Positions 42,207 to 54,861 are shown, counted from the stretch's first letter. The stretch is DNA of 64,000 bases from Trichomonas vaginalis G3 (GCF_026262505.1 NC_067206.1:39631660-39695659); one strand, 5' to 3'. Notes: generated by a model from the sequence alone, not told the origin. Made by a program: numbers and translations.

Positions 42207-43845
42207 ATGACGACTAACTATTTGGTGCCAAACACTAAACCGATTAATGGAAATGTGTTTCATTCATTCGAAAAGATAAATGAAATATTCGCAAAGAATG
42301 ACGGTAGAAGATATATATAGAGAACTTGAAAGTTCATGCTATGACTCTGATGCTCCATATTTTGATGATAAACAAACTCATTTAAGAATTACAAACCCAG
42401 CTCATGATGTGAACCAATTCGGTGACACATATATTAAACGCAAAGTTAAAGCAACTCTAGTTTCAAATAAAGCTTTCACATGTGATGCCGCTTTTAAATG
42501 CATGCGTTTATTCGTTGGTTACAAATCATCAAATCAAAGCTTTAAACAATTAGAAGTAGAAACCGAAAGAGGTGATGCCGGTTATCTTCAGATGGATTGC
42601 GCCCGTGAATCTTTCGCATTTGCAACATATAAACCAAAATCAGAAAGGAAAGTTAAAAAGTTTGTTCATTCGTTATATAATAATGTTCAAAAATATGATA
42701 ACTCAGTATGTGGTAAATATATTGACCCTTCAGAAGTTTTCAAGAAAGCAAATGAAGAAGTTGATGTCACTTTTGATATGATTATTCCGGTAAATGATTT
42801 GTTAGCATTTCAGGCGTTCGATGATTATCCTAAATCATTTGGTGATATCATTCTTAAATATTATGTTTTCAGGGATACTTTAGTATTTTGTCAGGTTGAC
42901 CCGTTAAGAGTTGCTGATTTACAAAATTACGTTTATGAAAAGATAACTGATGAAAATTATGAAAAGATTATGAATCATGTTTATAAATATGATCGCAAAT
43001 TCCAACAAATCGGACTTCCTGCCAAATTAATTACAAGCTTAGCCGCTACATCTGCTGACGCAACAGTTGACGACGTTATTATTTCATGCACAAAGATGGA
43101 AGTTTTAGAGGATAAATGCATTACACCAGGATACGGTTTAATTGAAGAATCAGTTAAAGCAATACCACGTTTATTCAGTAAGGAAGATCCATTCATGATT
43201 CCAGCTCAACATATTGACGTTCGTTCACTAAATGGAGGTTGCATCACTCCTGAAGGTATTAGCTCAGATTTCTCATACGCTCTTCATAATGTTACAGATG
43301 TTGTGTTAACATTTCCGAAGAATGCAATGCAAAGAACAGTTTTAGAAAAATCCAATGCTTCGAGGTCTTCAGGTCACTATAGATTCCAGAAACTTCCCGA
43401 TCAAGCGATGTCCACAGTGGGCGACATATTCTTTACACGTATGCTTCAAGCTTCTGATTTAGATGGAGTGAATAAATGCACAGAAGAATACGAGGACTCA
43501 TTAACTAGACCACTGAATGCAGATGATGGCACGCCATTAGCTAGAACATGGAAAGACCAAACTTCATTCTTATGCACTATTCCAGTTCAACGTGATGGAG
43601 CGGGTATATTCTTTGATGGATTAGAAACTTTCAACTCACAAGTTACAGTACAAGTGAAAGCTTATCCAATCATTCAGGGTGAAAATGACACTTACTGTTC
43701 AAAGGTGACAAATCCTCCTCAGGTTTGGTTTACTAGGACTACATATTGGACATGGACACCGGATAAAGGTTTGAAATATCATCCAACAGGTACACACACA
43801 GTATAGAAGTTCATATGATGAAATATGATGAATAGAAATGTTTAA
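42207..43845 (+). pseudogene. Major capsid protein, M2 copy A (broken, few breaks)
   Basis: Same protein as the whole-looking copy at 50734-52374, nearly identical along most of its length. Two or three breaks. It opens MTTNYLVPNTKPINGNVFHS after a T-rich run and TAAATG. See copy B for the domain reasoning. Confidence 0.7.
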
Positions 43846-43869
43846 AATTATAAATTTATTTTTGATTAA

Positions 43870-44697
43870 ATGGATTTAAATTCATACACTCCTTATGAAG
43901 AATTAGCAGGAGTATATAATACATACATAGATGATATGATTAATGAAGCATTGAGTGATAATAGAAATGCTCTATCTAAGGAAAAATTAATGAAAATTCC
44001 ATATTCTGAATGTTACTTAAATTCAATCACTGCAGCAATTGGTAAACAAAATAAAGGTAAAACATTAACGATATTAAAACAAATTATCATTATTGCTAAC
44101 ACTTCACCCTATTCACACGTGTTAATTTATATCAACCGTTCAGGTTCACCTTCAGATGATACATTTGAATCTTTAAAGCATTTAATCAAAATTCCAATTA
44201 TTTATTTATCACAAGAAGAAGCAGAAGATTATTTAAAAAACTTTTTAATGTATAAAGAATTATATAAACAATCAAGAAGCAAGGATTAGAGGATAAAATT
44301 ATTGATAAACAACGGGATGAATTATTTGAAACACTTTCTATTTCAAATTTTGATAGAGAATTTTTGCATTCACTCATTTTTCTAGATGATGCAGTGAAAT
44401 CAAAACTAATAACAAATGAGAAATCATATTTTAATCAGTTATTAACTCAATGTCGACACATTCAGGTGTTCATTCTTCATGGCTGTTCAATACTTCAAAG
44501 CATTAAGCACAAACATTAAATCAAATCTATCAACACTTTTCATTTTCAGTGGGTTTAGTCGTCAACAGTTGAACGTTATGCTTTATCAAGTGAATTTACC
44601 AATGAGCATTAATGAACTTTACACACAATATCAGCAATTAGGTGAACATGGAAAAATAATAGTTGATTTAAATAAAGGAAGTGTTAAATTTGATTAA
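43870..44697 (+). pseudogene. Packaging ATPase, M2 copy A (broken)
   Basis: P-loop ATPase of about 275 residues, homologous in position and motif order to the M1 ATPase. Walker A is AIGKQNKGKTLT and Walker B is LIFLDDAV, followed by the FFMAVQYF-type sensor region. A T-rich run precedes the ATG 24 bp after the capsid stop. About two breaks. Confidence 0.75.
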
Positions 44698-44737
44698 CTT
44701 TTTATAATTAATTTTTATTTTTTATTTATAATTAAAC

Positions 44738-45637
44738 ATGACAGAAATAGCAAATCTTTTACAGGTTCCATTAAAACAAGGGACAAACAAAAGGGGTGCA
44801 TATAATAGAACTATGAAAGTTCCTGATGGAATGAAAGAATTAGTTCATATTGTTGCTGGTCTTCAAAAAGATGTTAAACAAATGAGAAACGTTTTAACAT
44901 TACCAGAAGCTCAAGCATATGCCAAACGTCAAGGTCCAAATTGGGAAGCACACGAAGCAGACATTACGGGTCCAAATGGAAAACCTGATGGTATAAATGA
45001 AGTTTTCATTACTGATGGTCAAGGTAATATTAAAGTCATAAATGGTTACAAATTAACTATAACTGATTATCCTAAACGTAAAGCATATAATGAACGTTAT
45101 CCTATGCAATTTGATGAAAATGGAAAAGCTGTTAAACAATACATTGGAGAAGGTGAAAATGGTCCAATTAATTCATACCGTCATAATCCATATTCTTATT
45201 TTAATGAAGAATTAAATGCTATTGAAGAGGGACCGGATGGATTACCACGATATTCTAACCAGTTTGATGGTCAATATGCAAATATTAGACCTGAAATTTC
45301 AGCTAAGAAATTCTTTAAAGTTGCTTTATTCGATCCAGTTTTCGCAAATGTTAAAGATGAACTTAAACAGCAATTCCAACCAATTATAGTAGCAAGAATT
45401 GCATCAGGTGCTTTATCTCAAGCATTCAAAGATTTAATTAAGAAACCATTATATCAGCAACGAGGTTTAACTTATGATTTAGTTAAGGAATCAGATAAAA
45501 GAAAATTTGAGAAATCAGATGATTATAAGAATGCAATTAATGAATATATTAGGTCTATTAATTACAATGAACCAGCTAAAAATCAACTTCAAGAACAAAT
45601 ACAGGGAATAATAGATTCAAAACTTCCAGCAAAATAA
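44738..45637 (+). CDS. Unknown 299-residue structural-block protein, M2 copy A
   Basis: Looks whole. The N-terminus is basic ([20 protein letters not shown]), a helix follows ([20 protein letters not shown]), then a Gly/Pro-rich loop domain ([36 protein letters not shown]) and a helical C-terminus. It lies between ATPase and the CCG-core gene and is present in both copies. Function unknown; a virion or scaffolding protein is likely from position. Confidence 0.55.
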   Translation: MTEIANLLQVPLKQGTNKRGAYNRTMKVPDGMKELVHIVAGLQKDVKQMRNVLTLPEAQAYAKRQGPNWEAHEADITGPNGKPDGINEVFITDGQGNIKVINGYKLTITDYPKRKAYNERYPMQFDENGKAVKQYIGEGENGPINSYRHNPYSYFNEELNAIEEGPDGLPRYSNQFDGQYANIRPEISAKKFFKVALFDPVFANVKDELKQQFQPIIVARIASGALSQAFKDLIKKPLYQQRGLTYDLVKESDKRKFEKSDDYKNAINEYIRSINYNEPAKNQLQEQIQGIIDSKLPAK

Positions 45638-45669
45638 AAGTTTAAATATATTTTTTTATTCGATTATAA

Positions 45670-46333
45670 ATGAGAAGACGTTTCACTAGTCAAAAGAACA
45701 CTAACGCAAAAGCAGAGATTACGGTTGGTTATAACGTAAATGATGATAAATCACGAATTATTCAAAATGTTAAAGTTAATGTTAGCCCTGAATTAACAAG
45801 GTCAGCAACTCAACCAAATTTATTAACTCGTGACTTACCGAAAATGAGGAGAGAAAAAAAGAAGATGGAGACCCAATCATTTTATCTGAACCCGGTAAAG
45901 AACCTGTTGAAATTCCCACTTATCCAACATACCCCCGCCTCTTTCATCAAACATCGAGAACCCATATAAAATAGACATTAATTCTGAATTAATGAAAATT
46001 TACCGTGATATAATAATTAATAATTATGATTCAATAATAAATTTAATTGATCAATCCGGTTTAATTATTTTACCTTATGAATCATTAATTCACATTATCG
46101 CCATTCTTTGTGATGTTCAAGATTCAGACGTTAAGATTCAATTTTTCATAGATGATGAGGTTTCATGCTGCGGAACAGTTGCAAAAATAAATCCTATAAA
46201 GGATATTAGCACAATTAAGATATCAAAGAACGGAACAACAACTGAACTTCATTTAACATATAATGATATTTATAATAAAATAGTTGATGAATATAAAATA
46301 TCACTTGAAAAATTCTTTGTTAAGGCTATTTAA
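45670..46333 (+). pseudogene. Conserved CCG-core Polinton protein, M2 copy A (broken)
   Basis: Homologue of the M1 204-residue protein (20905-21519). A basic N-terminal part (MRRRFTSQKNTNAKAEITVG) and a conserved C-terminal part (DVQDSDVKIQFFIDDEVSCC, then YNDIYNKIVDEYKISLEKF) lie in one gene-sized region. About one break. Function unknown. Confidence 0.55.
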
Positions 46334-46807
46334 TATTCAAGCATTAACATTATCGAATAATAATCCTTTGAATCATAATCAATAATAATTGACCTTTCAC
46401 CAGTTTCTATCGTTTGTTTTATTTCTTTTTGTTCCCCACTATCCGGATCGGTCATTGTAATTGTTTTTGTTATAGTATCAGCTTTATCTTTAACTTCAAT
46501 CTTTTTTCCATCGATATTTAAACCAAAATTCCAAAAATTCGATATTGTCAATCTGTTCATATTTTAATCTATCAATTACATTTTTAATACCATCTGAAAA
46601 TCTTATGAAATGGTCATTATATGGGTTTGATTGAACTAAATTTGAATGAAGTGAAATATAACCTGTTGATGAATATGACACTGACTCATATTTTCTGAAA
46701 ACACTAAAATTTATAACATGAATGAATTTCTTATTCGTTGAATTTATGAATTCTTGAGGTAATCTTATTCTAGTTTTATTTATCACTGGAAAATAACGCT
46801 TTACCAT
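46330..46807 (-). pseudogene. Unknown strand-rich protein, M2 copy A (broken)
   Basis: Same gene as the whole-looking 54858-55337. It begins MVKRYFPVINKTRIRLPQEF and overlaps the end of the convergent preceding gene by 4 bp. About one break. Confidence 0.5.
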
Positions 46808-46826
46808 ATTTTTAATCGTAATAAAA

Positions 46827-47536
46827 ATGTCAATTATCAATATTATTTCGAATAATAACTGTGAATTAAATTTAACAGTTAGCGGAATTTATAATGTTAC
46901 TCTCGTTTCTGTGAGTGGTAAATTTAATCCCATTCTTTTAGACCCTTCAGATTATATATCATTTATTAAAGATGACCATGAAAAAACGTATGATATGTAT
47001 ATAAATAATGTGATAACGAAATGGGATATTAACATGATTTTAAGTTATTTAAATGAATCATTTATCGTATGGTATGAAGAAAATTTTAAATCAAAACCTG
47101 ATAAACTTTTTGAACTTGATGAAATAAATAACCTTATTAAATTTCCGCTGAAAATTAAATTTTGTACTCCTCATCTTCGTTCATTGTTGGGGATATTAAA
47201 TTTTGAAAAAGATGTTGGGATGTTTTGTATTCTGACACTGGTTCCAATTTCATTTTAATCAAATGTGATAAAGTTAATACCCCAATGAGATTTTCACATC
47301 AAACATTAGACCCTAACTCTTACCCATCAATACAAAACATTTTATCCATCAACTTAAACACATTTTCTTTATCATATCCGTTTCAATTATCCGGGAATTC
47401 ATTTATTCTCCATTCAAAAGATTTATCAAATATTAAATTTAGAATAACTGACCTATTTGATTGTGATTTAGAATTTATGAATGAAATATTATGGCAATTT
47501 CAAATAGAGAAAATAGCTGATGAGATAACGGATTAA
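46827..47536 (+). pseudogene. Minor capsid (penton-like) candidate, M2 copy A (broken)
   Basis: About 236 codons, strand-rich, beginning MSIINIISNNNCELNLTVSG. The C-terminal SNIKFRITDLFDCDLEFMNE matches in form the M1 gene at 19903-20679, and both genes lie directly beside the fibre. About one break. The penton role is inferred from position and beta content. Confidence 0.45.
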
Positions 47537-47560
47537 ATATTTATTTTTAAATCATAATAA

Positions 47561-49748
47561 ATGATTAAACAACAGCAACTTAAGGCGCAAAGCGCCCAGG
47601 TCCTTCAGACCATTACATACGCCACATATGCATATAATTCAAAGACGGCAGAACAAACGCAAAGGTTGAAATATGGAGATTTGGAGATAGTATTGAAAAA
47701 TGACCATTTCGAATTCGTTTGCAAAGGTGGTGCAGTGATATCAAATATAAAAGAAATTTTATTTATGAATTCAAAAATTAAAGGAATAACGGATGATATA
47801 ACATCAATTCCACCAGAAGAACAGAGATATTACGCATTAAATGCATTTCCTAAAGTTTTGAAGATTGGAAGATTTAATTTAAATGAGGAATTCATAGAAG
47901 GTTTCCTAAATGACATAATGAAGCAGGTGGATAAGGAATATGTAAATACCGAGTTAAATAAGAAGGCAAATTTGGTTTATGTTGATGAAAAAGATAATGA
48001 AATTAAAGAAAAGGTTGAATGGTATCATGAATGGACATTGGAGACTTTTAAAGTTAAAGCTGATACAGAATGGGTTTCAGGATGTTTAGACCTTAAAGCA
48101 GATAAAACTTATGTTAACGATGAGTTAGAGAAGAAAGCAGATAAAACTTATGTTAACGATGAGTTAGAGAAGAAAGCAGATAAGGAAAAAGTTATTTCAT
48201 TCATTAATACTGAGTTAGCAAAGAAAGCTGATATATCATTTGTTAATGAAGAAATAAAACAATCAGAGGTCTATTTTACTCCACCATTTTTAAATTTTAT
48301 GAAATCATCAGATAAAACCTTTGATATAGATTCTTTTGAATGGATATGTTTCGATGGAGTGACCACGTATTTATTTTATACAGCTGGAGTGCTTTATTAT
48401 TTTAAAACAAATGATTTTAAAAACTATGAATCATTTACTCCATCTGTTTGGAATCCTGATACACGAAAGCCAATCATTAATCCAATAATTTTATATGTTG
48501 AATATAATAACGGTAAATTTATGGGAATGATAACGGTTGGAGATGATTTTTGCACTTGTTATTCATTCGATTGTATCCATTGGTTCAAATGTAATTTAAA
48601 TCAAGATGCTAAATTTAAATATCCAAATAATCCTATTAGATGCGTTAATAATAAATGGGTACTAATTTATGAAGTCAATCAAATTTTCATTAGTGAGGAT
48701 GGGATAAATTATTATATGTTTAGTATGATGTCATCAGATTTGGAAATTGATTATACAAGTAAGTGGTATTACATTAACAACATGTATTTTATCCTACAAA
48801 ATGATAAAATTTATAGATCATATTCAATACCATTTGGTCGTTTTGAACAAATTTTTCAAGCTGATGGAGAAATTGAAGCTTTATGTTATGCTTCAAATGT
48901 TTGTGTTCTTGTTTCAGGTGGTATGGTCTATTCATATCCTGTAAGTTATAACAGACATATTTATTTATCACAAGATTTTTCACAGAATCCAGAGAAAACA
49001 CCAAGTTGGGAATTGGTTTATTCATTCACTCCAAAATTACTCGAAATTATAGATTTTAATTTTTTATATTGATGGGTATTTCATTGCTTTAGGATGTGGT
49101 GATTTAGTAAATATCAGTAATGATGGTAGAACTTGGTCTGAAATCACAAAATTTCAAGATGTACGAAAAGCTATTTTCAAAAATAATACGTTAATATTGA
49201 TGACAAGACCAGTTTTAAATACTCGCCCAGTTTCAATATTATATAATAAATTCAATATTCATAATGGATTAAATACAATTCTTGAGATGATTTACCCCAT
49301 TGGTTCAATATATACATCAATGAATTCAACAAATCCAGCTGATGTATTCGGTTTCGGTACATGGCAACAAATAACCGATCGTTTCCTCTACTGTGCTAAT
49401 AGTTCAAAACAAACCAGTGGAAGTAAAAAGATTACGGGAGAAAATTTACCTGCTCATAGTCATTATGTTAATTTAAACACTCAAGATTCAGGTTGGCATA
49501 GTCATACTTATACTAATTCGTTTGAATATCCTGATGGAAATAATGGATTTCCTGATGGATGGTCTGATAGAGACGCTAGCAGGGGTAAATATTGGTACGG
49601 TAATAAAAATAGATGGAATGAAGGATATACTTCAAACGGTTCAGGTACATATTCACATAACGTTTCAGGATATACACAAACGACAGGAAGAGGTACAGAT
49701 TACATGCCACCTTATATGACAGTTTATGCATGGTTTCGCGTTCAATGA
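47561..49748 (+). pseudogene. Fibre A of M2, with propeller-like head and collar domain (broken)
   Basis: Conserved N-terminal anchor (residues ~1-150, ITYATYAYNSKTAEQTQRL), then shaft repeats of the type KADKTYVNDELEKKADKTYV, then a head unique to this copy with Trp/Asp blades (DSFEWICFDGVTTYLFYTAG; CTCYSFDCIHWFKC; QIFISEDGINYYMF) resembling Asp-box or propeller repeats. It ends in the phage-like collar: YPIGSIYTSMNSTNP, FGTWQQITDRFLYC, LPAHSHY, YMPPYMTVYAWFRVQ. Probably a trimeric receptor-binding spike. About one break. Confidence 0.75.
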
Positions 49749-49810
49749 ACGCTCAATGTTTGTTTCACAAACTTTAGAACGGCATAATTTAAATTTTTAT
49801 TTTAGTATAA

Positions 49811-49942
49811 ATGAAGATTCTACCATATGGTGTTATTGGAAGAGATAAAGATGGAAACCCAATATTTGATCCAAAGTTAAAATTAAAGTTACTGAAACCA
49901 AAACAGAATGAAAAAGAGAAAAATGAGAAAATGAGAAAATGA
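49811..49942 (+). CDS. Tiny Lys-rich protein, M2 copy A
   Basis: 43 residues (MKILPYGVIGRDKDGNPIFD, then a Lys-rich tail), preceded by a T-rich run and ATAAATG. Kept in copy B with a few extra residues at 58078-58230, supporting that it is a real gene. Function unknown. Confidence 0.5.
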   Translation: MKILPYGVIGRDKDGNPIFDPKLKLKLLKPKQNEKEKNEKMRK

Positions 49943-49985
49943 GAAAGAAAAAAATTTAAATTATGCAATTTTATTTTTATCATAA

Positions 49986-50165
49986 ATGACAAAATTAATT
50001 AAGCCAACTATTTCTAAATTAATGATACCAATGAAATCATTTCATGGAGTACTTATCCCAGGTTCTTCACAATTAGCCGGGGCAAGTGTTGTGGCTCAAG
50101 GTGGAACATTAGCGAATCCATTCAAATTAACTAAAGATGAACTTAATAAAATGATGATAAAATAA
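49986..50165 (+). CDS. Tiny conserved protein, M2 copy A
   Basis: 59 residues (MTKLIKPTISKLMIPMKSFH, then GVLIPGSSQLAG), preceded by TTTTATTTTTATCATAAATG. Copy B at 58257-58439 differs at a few residues and by a one-residue insertion. Function unknown. Confidence 0.5.
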   Translation: MTKLIKPTISKLMIPMKSFHGVLIPGSSQLAGASVVAQGGTLANPFKLTKDELNKMMIK

Positions 50166-50193
50166 CTGATAACAAAATTTTATTTTTATATAA

Positions 50194-50424
50194 ATGGATA
50201 CCCCACAAGCTCAAAATTTACCACGAATCATAACAAGGGAGGAAATGATAAAAATGATGCAAGAACGAATTAAAAACAACAAACCACGAAAACCGAGAAG
50301 ATGCGGAACTATCATAGGTGGGGTATTAGGTACTAAAGCAGGTAATCCAGCGATGGGAGCACAAGCAGGTAACGCAATTGGTGGAATTGCTGAAGGAATA
50401 CTTAATAAAATAGGAGGTAGATAG
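50194..50424 (+). CDS. Small protein across the M2 duplication junction
   Basis: 76 residues. The first ~37 (MDTPQAQNLPRIITREEMIK, then a basic stretch ending PRKPRRC) are unlike anything in copy A. The rest from GTIIGGVLGTKAG is identical to the second half of the Gly-rich protein at 41661-41897. The copy B repeat therefore starts inside this gene. Its own T-rich leader and ATAAATG are present. It may be a functional variant or a by-product of the duplication. Confidence 0.5.
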   Translation: MDTPQAQNLPRIITREEMIKMMQERIKNNKPRKPRRCGTIIGGVLGTKAGNPAMGAQAGNAIGGIAEGILNKIGGR

Positions 50425-50448
50425 TGGAAAAATAAATAAATATTATTT

Positions 50449-50664
50449 TTATCTTAGTATCGGTTGTAGTCTTTGATAAACTTTTTCTCCTTTATTTAAA
50501 ATTTCTCTTATTGGGGCAGCTTTTGGTGTTATTGATTCAGCAACGTCACTAATTGCTTCTTTATTCTTAAATATCCAATTTGCCCCCTTCTTCAATGTTT
50601 CCCAAACTTTACTCGCCCCTCTTTTTACTCTATCCCACAGTTTCTTAAATATACCTGCAGCCAT
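50449..50664 (-). CDS. Amphipathic 71-residue protein, M2 copy B
   Basis: Copy of 41922-42137 with two residue differences; begins MAAGIFKKLWDRVKRGASKV. Same divergent arrangement with the capsid gene. Confidence 0.5.
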   Translation of the reverse strand: MAAGIFKKLWDRVKRGASKVWETLKKGANWIFKNKEAISDVAESITPKAAPIREILNKGEKVYQRLQPILR

Positions 50665-50733
50665 AGTTGATTATTTCATTAAAATTAAAAATTCATTTTC
50701 ATCTTTTAATTTTGATTTTTTATTTATTAATAA

Positions 50734-52374
50734 ATGACGACTAACTATTTGGTGCCAAACACTAAACCGATTAATGGAAATGTGTTTCATTCATTCGAAA
50801 AGATAAATGAAATATTCGCAAAGAATGACGGTAGAAGATATTATAGAGAACTTGAAAGTTCATGCTATGACTCTGATGCTCCATATTTTGATGATAAACA
50901 AACTCATTTAAGAATTACAAACCCAGCTCATGATGTGAACCAATTCGGTGACACATATATTAAACGCAAAGTTAAAGCAACTCTAGTTTCAAATAAAGCT
51001 TTCACATGTGATGCCGCTTTTAAATGCATGCGTTTATTCGTTGGTTACAAATCATCAAATCAAAGCTTTAAACAATTAGAAGTAGAAACCGAAAGAGGTG
51101 ATGCCGGTTATCTTCAGATGGATTGCGCCCGTGAATCTTTCGCATTTGCAACATATAAACCAAAATCAGAAAGGAAAGTTAAAAAGTTTGTTCATTCGTT
51201 ATATAATAATGTTCAAAAATATGATAACTCAGTATGTGGTAAATATATTGACCCTTCAGAAGTTTTCAAGAAAGCAAATGAAGAAGTTAATATCACTTTT
51301 GATATGATTATTCCGGTAAATGATTTGTTAGCATTTCAGGCGTTCGATGATTATCCTAAATCATTTGGTGATATCATTCTTAAATATTATGTTTTCAGGG
51401 ATACTTTAGTATTTTGTCAGGTTGACCCGTTAAGAGTTGCTGATTTACAAAATTACGTTTATGAAAAGATAACTGATGAAAATTATGAAAAGATTATGAA
51501 TCATGTTTATAAATATGATCGCAAATTCCAACAAATCGGACTTCCTGCCAAATTAATTACAGGCATAGCTGCTACATCTGCTGACGCAACAGTTGATGAT
51601 GTTATTATTTCATGCACAAAGATGGAAGTTTTAGAGGATAAATGTATTACACCAGGATATGGTTTAATTGAAGAATCAGTTAAAGCAATACCACGTTTAT
51701 TTAGTAAGGAAGATCCATTCATGATTCCAGCTCAACATATTGACGTTCGTTCACTAAATGGAGGTTGCATCACTCCTGAAGGTATTAGCTCAGATTTCTC
51801 ATACGCTCTTCATAATGTTACAGATGTTGTGTTAACATTTCCGAAGAATGCAATGCAAAGAACAGTTTTAGAAAATCCAATGCTTCGAGGTCTTCAGGTC
51901 ACTATAGATTCCAGAAACTTCCCCGATCAAGCGATGACAACAATGGGTGACATATTCTTTACACGTATGCTTCAAGCTTCTGATTTAGATGGAGTGAATA
52001 AATGCACGGAAGAATACGAGGACTCATTAACTAGACCACTGAATGATGATGATGGCGCGCCATTAGCTAGAACATGGAAAGACCAAACTTCATTCTTATG
52101 CACTATTCCAGTTCAACGTGATGGAGCGGGTATATTCTTTGATGGATTAGAAACTTTCAACTCACAAGTTACAGTACAAGTGAAAGCTTATCCAATCATT
52201 CAGGGTGAAAATGACACTTACTGTTCAAAGGTGACAAATCCTCCTCAGGTTTGGTTTACTAGGACTACATATTGGACATGGACACCGGATAAAGGTTTGA
52301 AATATCATCCAACAGGTACACCACCACAGTATAGAAGTTCATATGATGAAATATTGATGAATAGAAATGTTTAA
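50734..52374 (+). CDS. Major capsid protein, M2 copy B (looks whole)
   Basis: 546 residues, reading through without interruption. Strand-rich with two similar-sized halves as expected for a double jelly-roll. First half: DDKQTHLRITNPAHDVNQFG, then NITFDMIIPVNDLLAFQAFD. Second half: ALHNVTDVVLTFPKNAMQRT, then RTWKDQTSFLCTIPVQRDGA and TRTTYWTWTP. Blocks match the M1 protein at 4942-6485. Known Polintons carry an icosahedral double jelly-roll capsid protein beside packaging ATPase and penton, as here. The fold was not modelled. Confidence 0.7.
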   Translation: MTTNYLVPNTKPINGNVFHSFEKINEIFAKNDGRRYYRELESSCYDSDAPYFDDKQTHLRITNPAHDVNQFGDTYIKRKVKATLVSNKAFTCDAAFKCMRLFVGYKSSNQSFKQLEVETERGDAGYLQMDCARESFAFATYKPKSERKVKKFVHSLYNNVQKYDNSVCGKYIDPSEVFKKANEEVNITFDMIIPVNDLLAFQAFDDYPKSFGDIILKYYVFRDTLVFCQVDPLRVADLQNYVYEKITDENYEKIMNHVYKYDRKFQQIGLPAKLITGIAATSADATVDDVIISCTKMEVLEDKCITPGYGLIEESVKAIPRLFSKEDPFMIPAQHIDVRSLNGGCITPEGISSDFSYALHNVTDVVLTFPKNAMQRTVLENPMLRGLQVTIDSRNFPDQAMTTMGDIFFTRMLQASDLDGVNKCTEEYEDSLTRPLNDDDGAPLARTWKDQTSFLCTIPVQRDGAGIFFDGLETFNSQVTVQVKAYPIIQGENDTYCSKVTNPPQVWFTRTTYWTWTPDKGLKYHPTGTPPQYRSSYDEILMNRNV

Positions 52375-52398
52375 AATTATAAATTTATTTTTGATTAA

Positions 52399-53224
52399 AT
52401 GGATTTAAATTCATACACTCCTTATGAAGAATTAGCAGGAGTATATAATACATACATAGATGATATGATTAATGAAGCATTGAGTGATAATAGAAATGCT
52501 CTATCTAAGGAAAAATTAATGAAAATTCCATATTCTGAATGTTACTTAAATTCAATCACTGCAGCAATTGGTAAACAAAATAAAGGTAAAACATTAACGA
52601 TATTAAAACAAATTATCATTATTGCTAACACTTCCCCCTATTCACATGTGTTAATTTATATCAACCGTTCAGGTTCACCTTCAGATGATACATTTGAATC
52701 CTTAAAGCATTTAATCAAAATTCCAATTATTTATTTATCACAAGAAGAAGCAGAAGATTATTTAAAAAACTTTTTAATGTATAAAGAATTATATAATACA
52801 ATCAAGAAGCAAGGATTAGAGGATAAAATTATTGATAAACAACGGGATGAATTATTTGAAACACTTTCTATTTCAAATTTTGATAGAGAATTTTTGCATT
52901 CACTCATTTTTCTAGATGATGCAGTGAAATCAAAACTAATAACAAATGAGAAATCATATTTTAATCAGTTATTAACTCAATGTCGACACATTCAGTGTTC
53001 ATTCTTCATGGCTGTTCAATATTTCAAAGCATTAAGCACAAACATTAAATCAAATCTATCAACCTTTTCATTTTCAGTGGGTTTAGTCGTCAACAGTTGA
53101 ACGTTATGCTTTATCAAGTGAATTTACCAATGAGCATTAATGAACTTTACACACAATATCAGCAATTAGGTGAACATGGAAAAATAATAGTTGATTTAAA
53201 TAAAGGAGTGTTAAATTTGATTAA
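52399..53224 (+). pseudogene. Packaging ATPase, M2 copy B (broken)
   Basis: Copy of 43870-44697 with the same Walker A (GKQNKGKT) and Walker B (LIFLDDAV). About one or two breaks. Confidence 0.75.
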
Positions 53225-53264
53225 CTTTTTATAATTAATTTTTATTTTTTATTTATAATTAAAC

Positions 53265-54163
53265 ATGACAGAAATAGCAAATCTTCTACAGGTTCCATTA
53301 AAACAAGGGACAAACAAAAAGGGTGCATATAATAGAACTATGAAAGTTCCTGATGGAATGAAAGAATTAGTTCATATTGTTGCTGGTCTTCAAAAAGATG
53401 TTAAACAAATGAGAAACGTTTTAACATTACCAGAAGCTCAAGCATATGCCAAACGTCAAGGTCCAAATTGGGAAGCACACGAAGCAGACATTACGGGTCC
53501 AAATGGAAAACCTGATGGTATAAATGAAGTTTTCGTTACTGATGGTCAAGGTAATATTAAAGTCATAAATGGTTATAAATTAACTATAACTGATTATCCT
53601 AAACGTAAAGCATATAATGAACGTTATCCTATGCAATTTGATGAAAATGGAAAAGCTGTTAAACAATACATTGGAGAAGGTGAAAATGGTCCAATTAATT
53701 CATACCGTATAATCCATATTCTTATTTCAATGAAGAATTAAATGCTATTGAAGAGGGACCGGATGGATTACCACGATATTCTAACCAGTTTGATGGTCAA
53801 TATGCAAATATTAGACCTGAAATTTCAGCTAAGAAATTCTTTAAAGTTGCTTTATTCGATCCAGTTTTCGCAAATGTTAAAGATGAACTTAAACAGCAAT
53901 TCCAACCAATTATAGTAGCAAGAATTGCATCAGGTGCTTTATCTCAAGCATTCAAAGATTTAATTAAGAAACCATTATATCAGCAACGAGGTTTAACTTA
54001 TGATTTAGTTAAGGAATCAGATAAAAGAAAATTTGAGAAATCAGATGATTATAAGAATGCAATTAATGAATATATTAGGTCTATTAATTACAATGAAACA
54101 GCTAAAAATCAACTTCAAGAACAAATACAGGGAATAATAGATTCAAAACTTCCAGCAAAATAA
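53265..54163 (+). pseudogene. Unknown 299-residue-type protein, M2 copy B (broken)
   Basis: Nearly identical to the whole-looking 44738-45637. About one break. Confidence 0.55.
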
Positions 54164-54195
54164 AAGTTTAAATATATTTTTTTATTCGAATATAA

Positions 54196-54861
54196 ATGAG
54201 AAGACGTTTCACTAGTCAAAAGAACACTAACGCAAAAGCAGAGATTACGGTTGGTTATAACGTAAATGATGATAAATCACGAATTATTCAAAATGTTAAA
54301 GTTAATGTTAGCCCTGAATTAACAAGGTCAGCAACTCAACCAAATTTATTAACTCGTGACTTACCGAAAATGAGGAGATGAAGAAAAATGAGAATGGAGA
54401 CCCAATCATTTTATCTGAACCGGTAAAGAACCTGTTGAAATTCCCACTTATCCAACATACCCCCACCTCTTTCATCAAACATCGAGAACCCATATAAAAT
54501 AGACATTAATTCTGAATTAATGAAAATTTACCGTGATATAATAATTAATAATTATGATTCAATAATAAATTTAATTGACCAATCCGGTTTAATTATTTTA
54601 CCTTATGAATCATTAATTCACATTATCGCCATTCTTTGTGATGTTCAAGATTCAGACGTTAAGATTCAATTTTTCATAGATGATGAGGTTTCATGCTGCG
54701 GAACAGTTGCAAAAATAAATCCTATAAAGGATATTAGCACAATTAAGATATCAAAGAACGGAACAACAACTGAACTTCATTTAACATATAATGATATTTA
54801 TAATAAAATAGTTGATGAATATAAAATATCACTTGAAAAATTCTTTGTTAAGGCTATTTAA
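54196..54861 (+). pseudogene. Conserved CCG-core Polinton protein, M2 copy B (broken)
   Basis: Copy of 45670-46333, homologous to the M1 gene at 20905-21519. About one or two breaks. Confidence 0.55.

Larger units (their letters stand above)
41777..50184 (+). repeat. Structural block of M2, copy A of a tandem duplication
   Basis: About 8.4 kb running from mid-gene in the Gly-rich protein through capsid, ATPase, three further genes, minor capsid, fibre A and two tiny genes. Copy B is 50306-58462. The offset between copies is ~8.53 kb over most of the length and changes only across the fibre gene, whose middle is unrelated. Confidence 0.93.
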
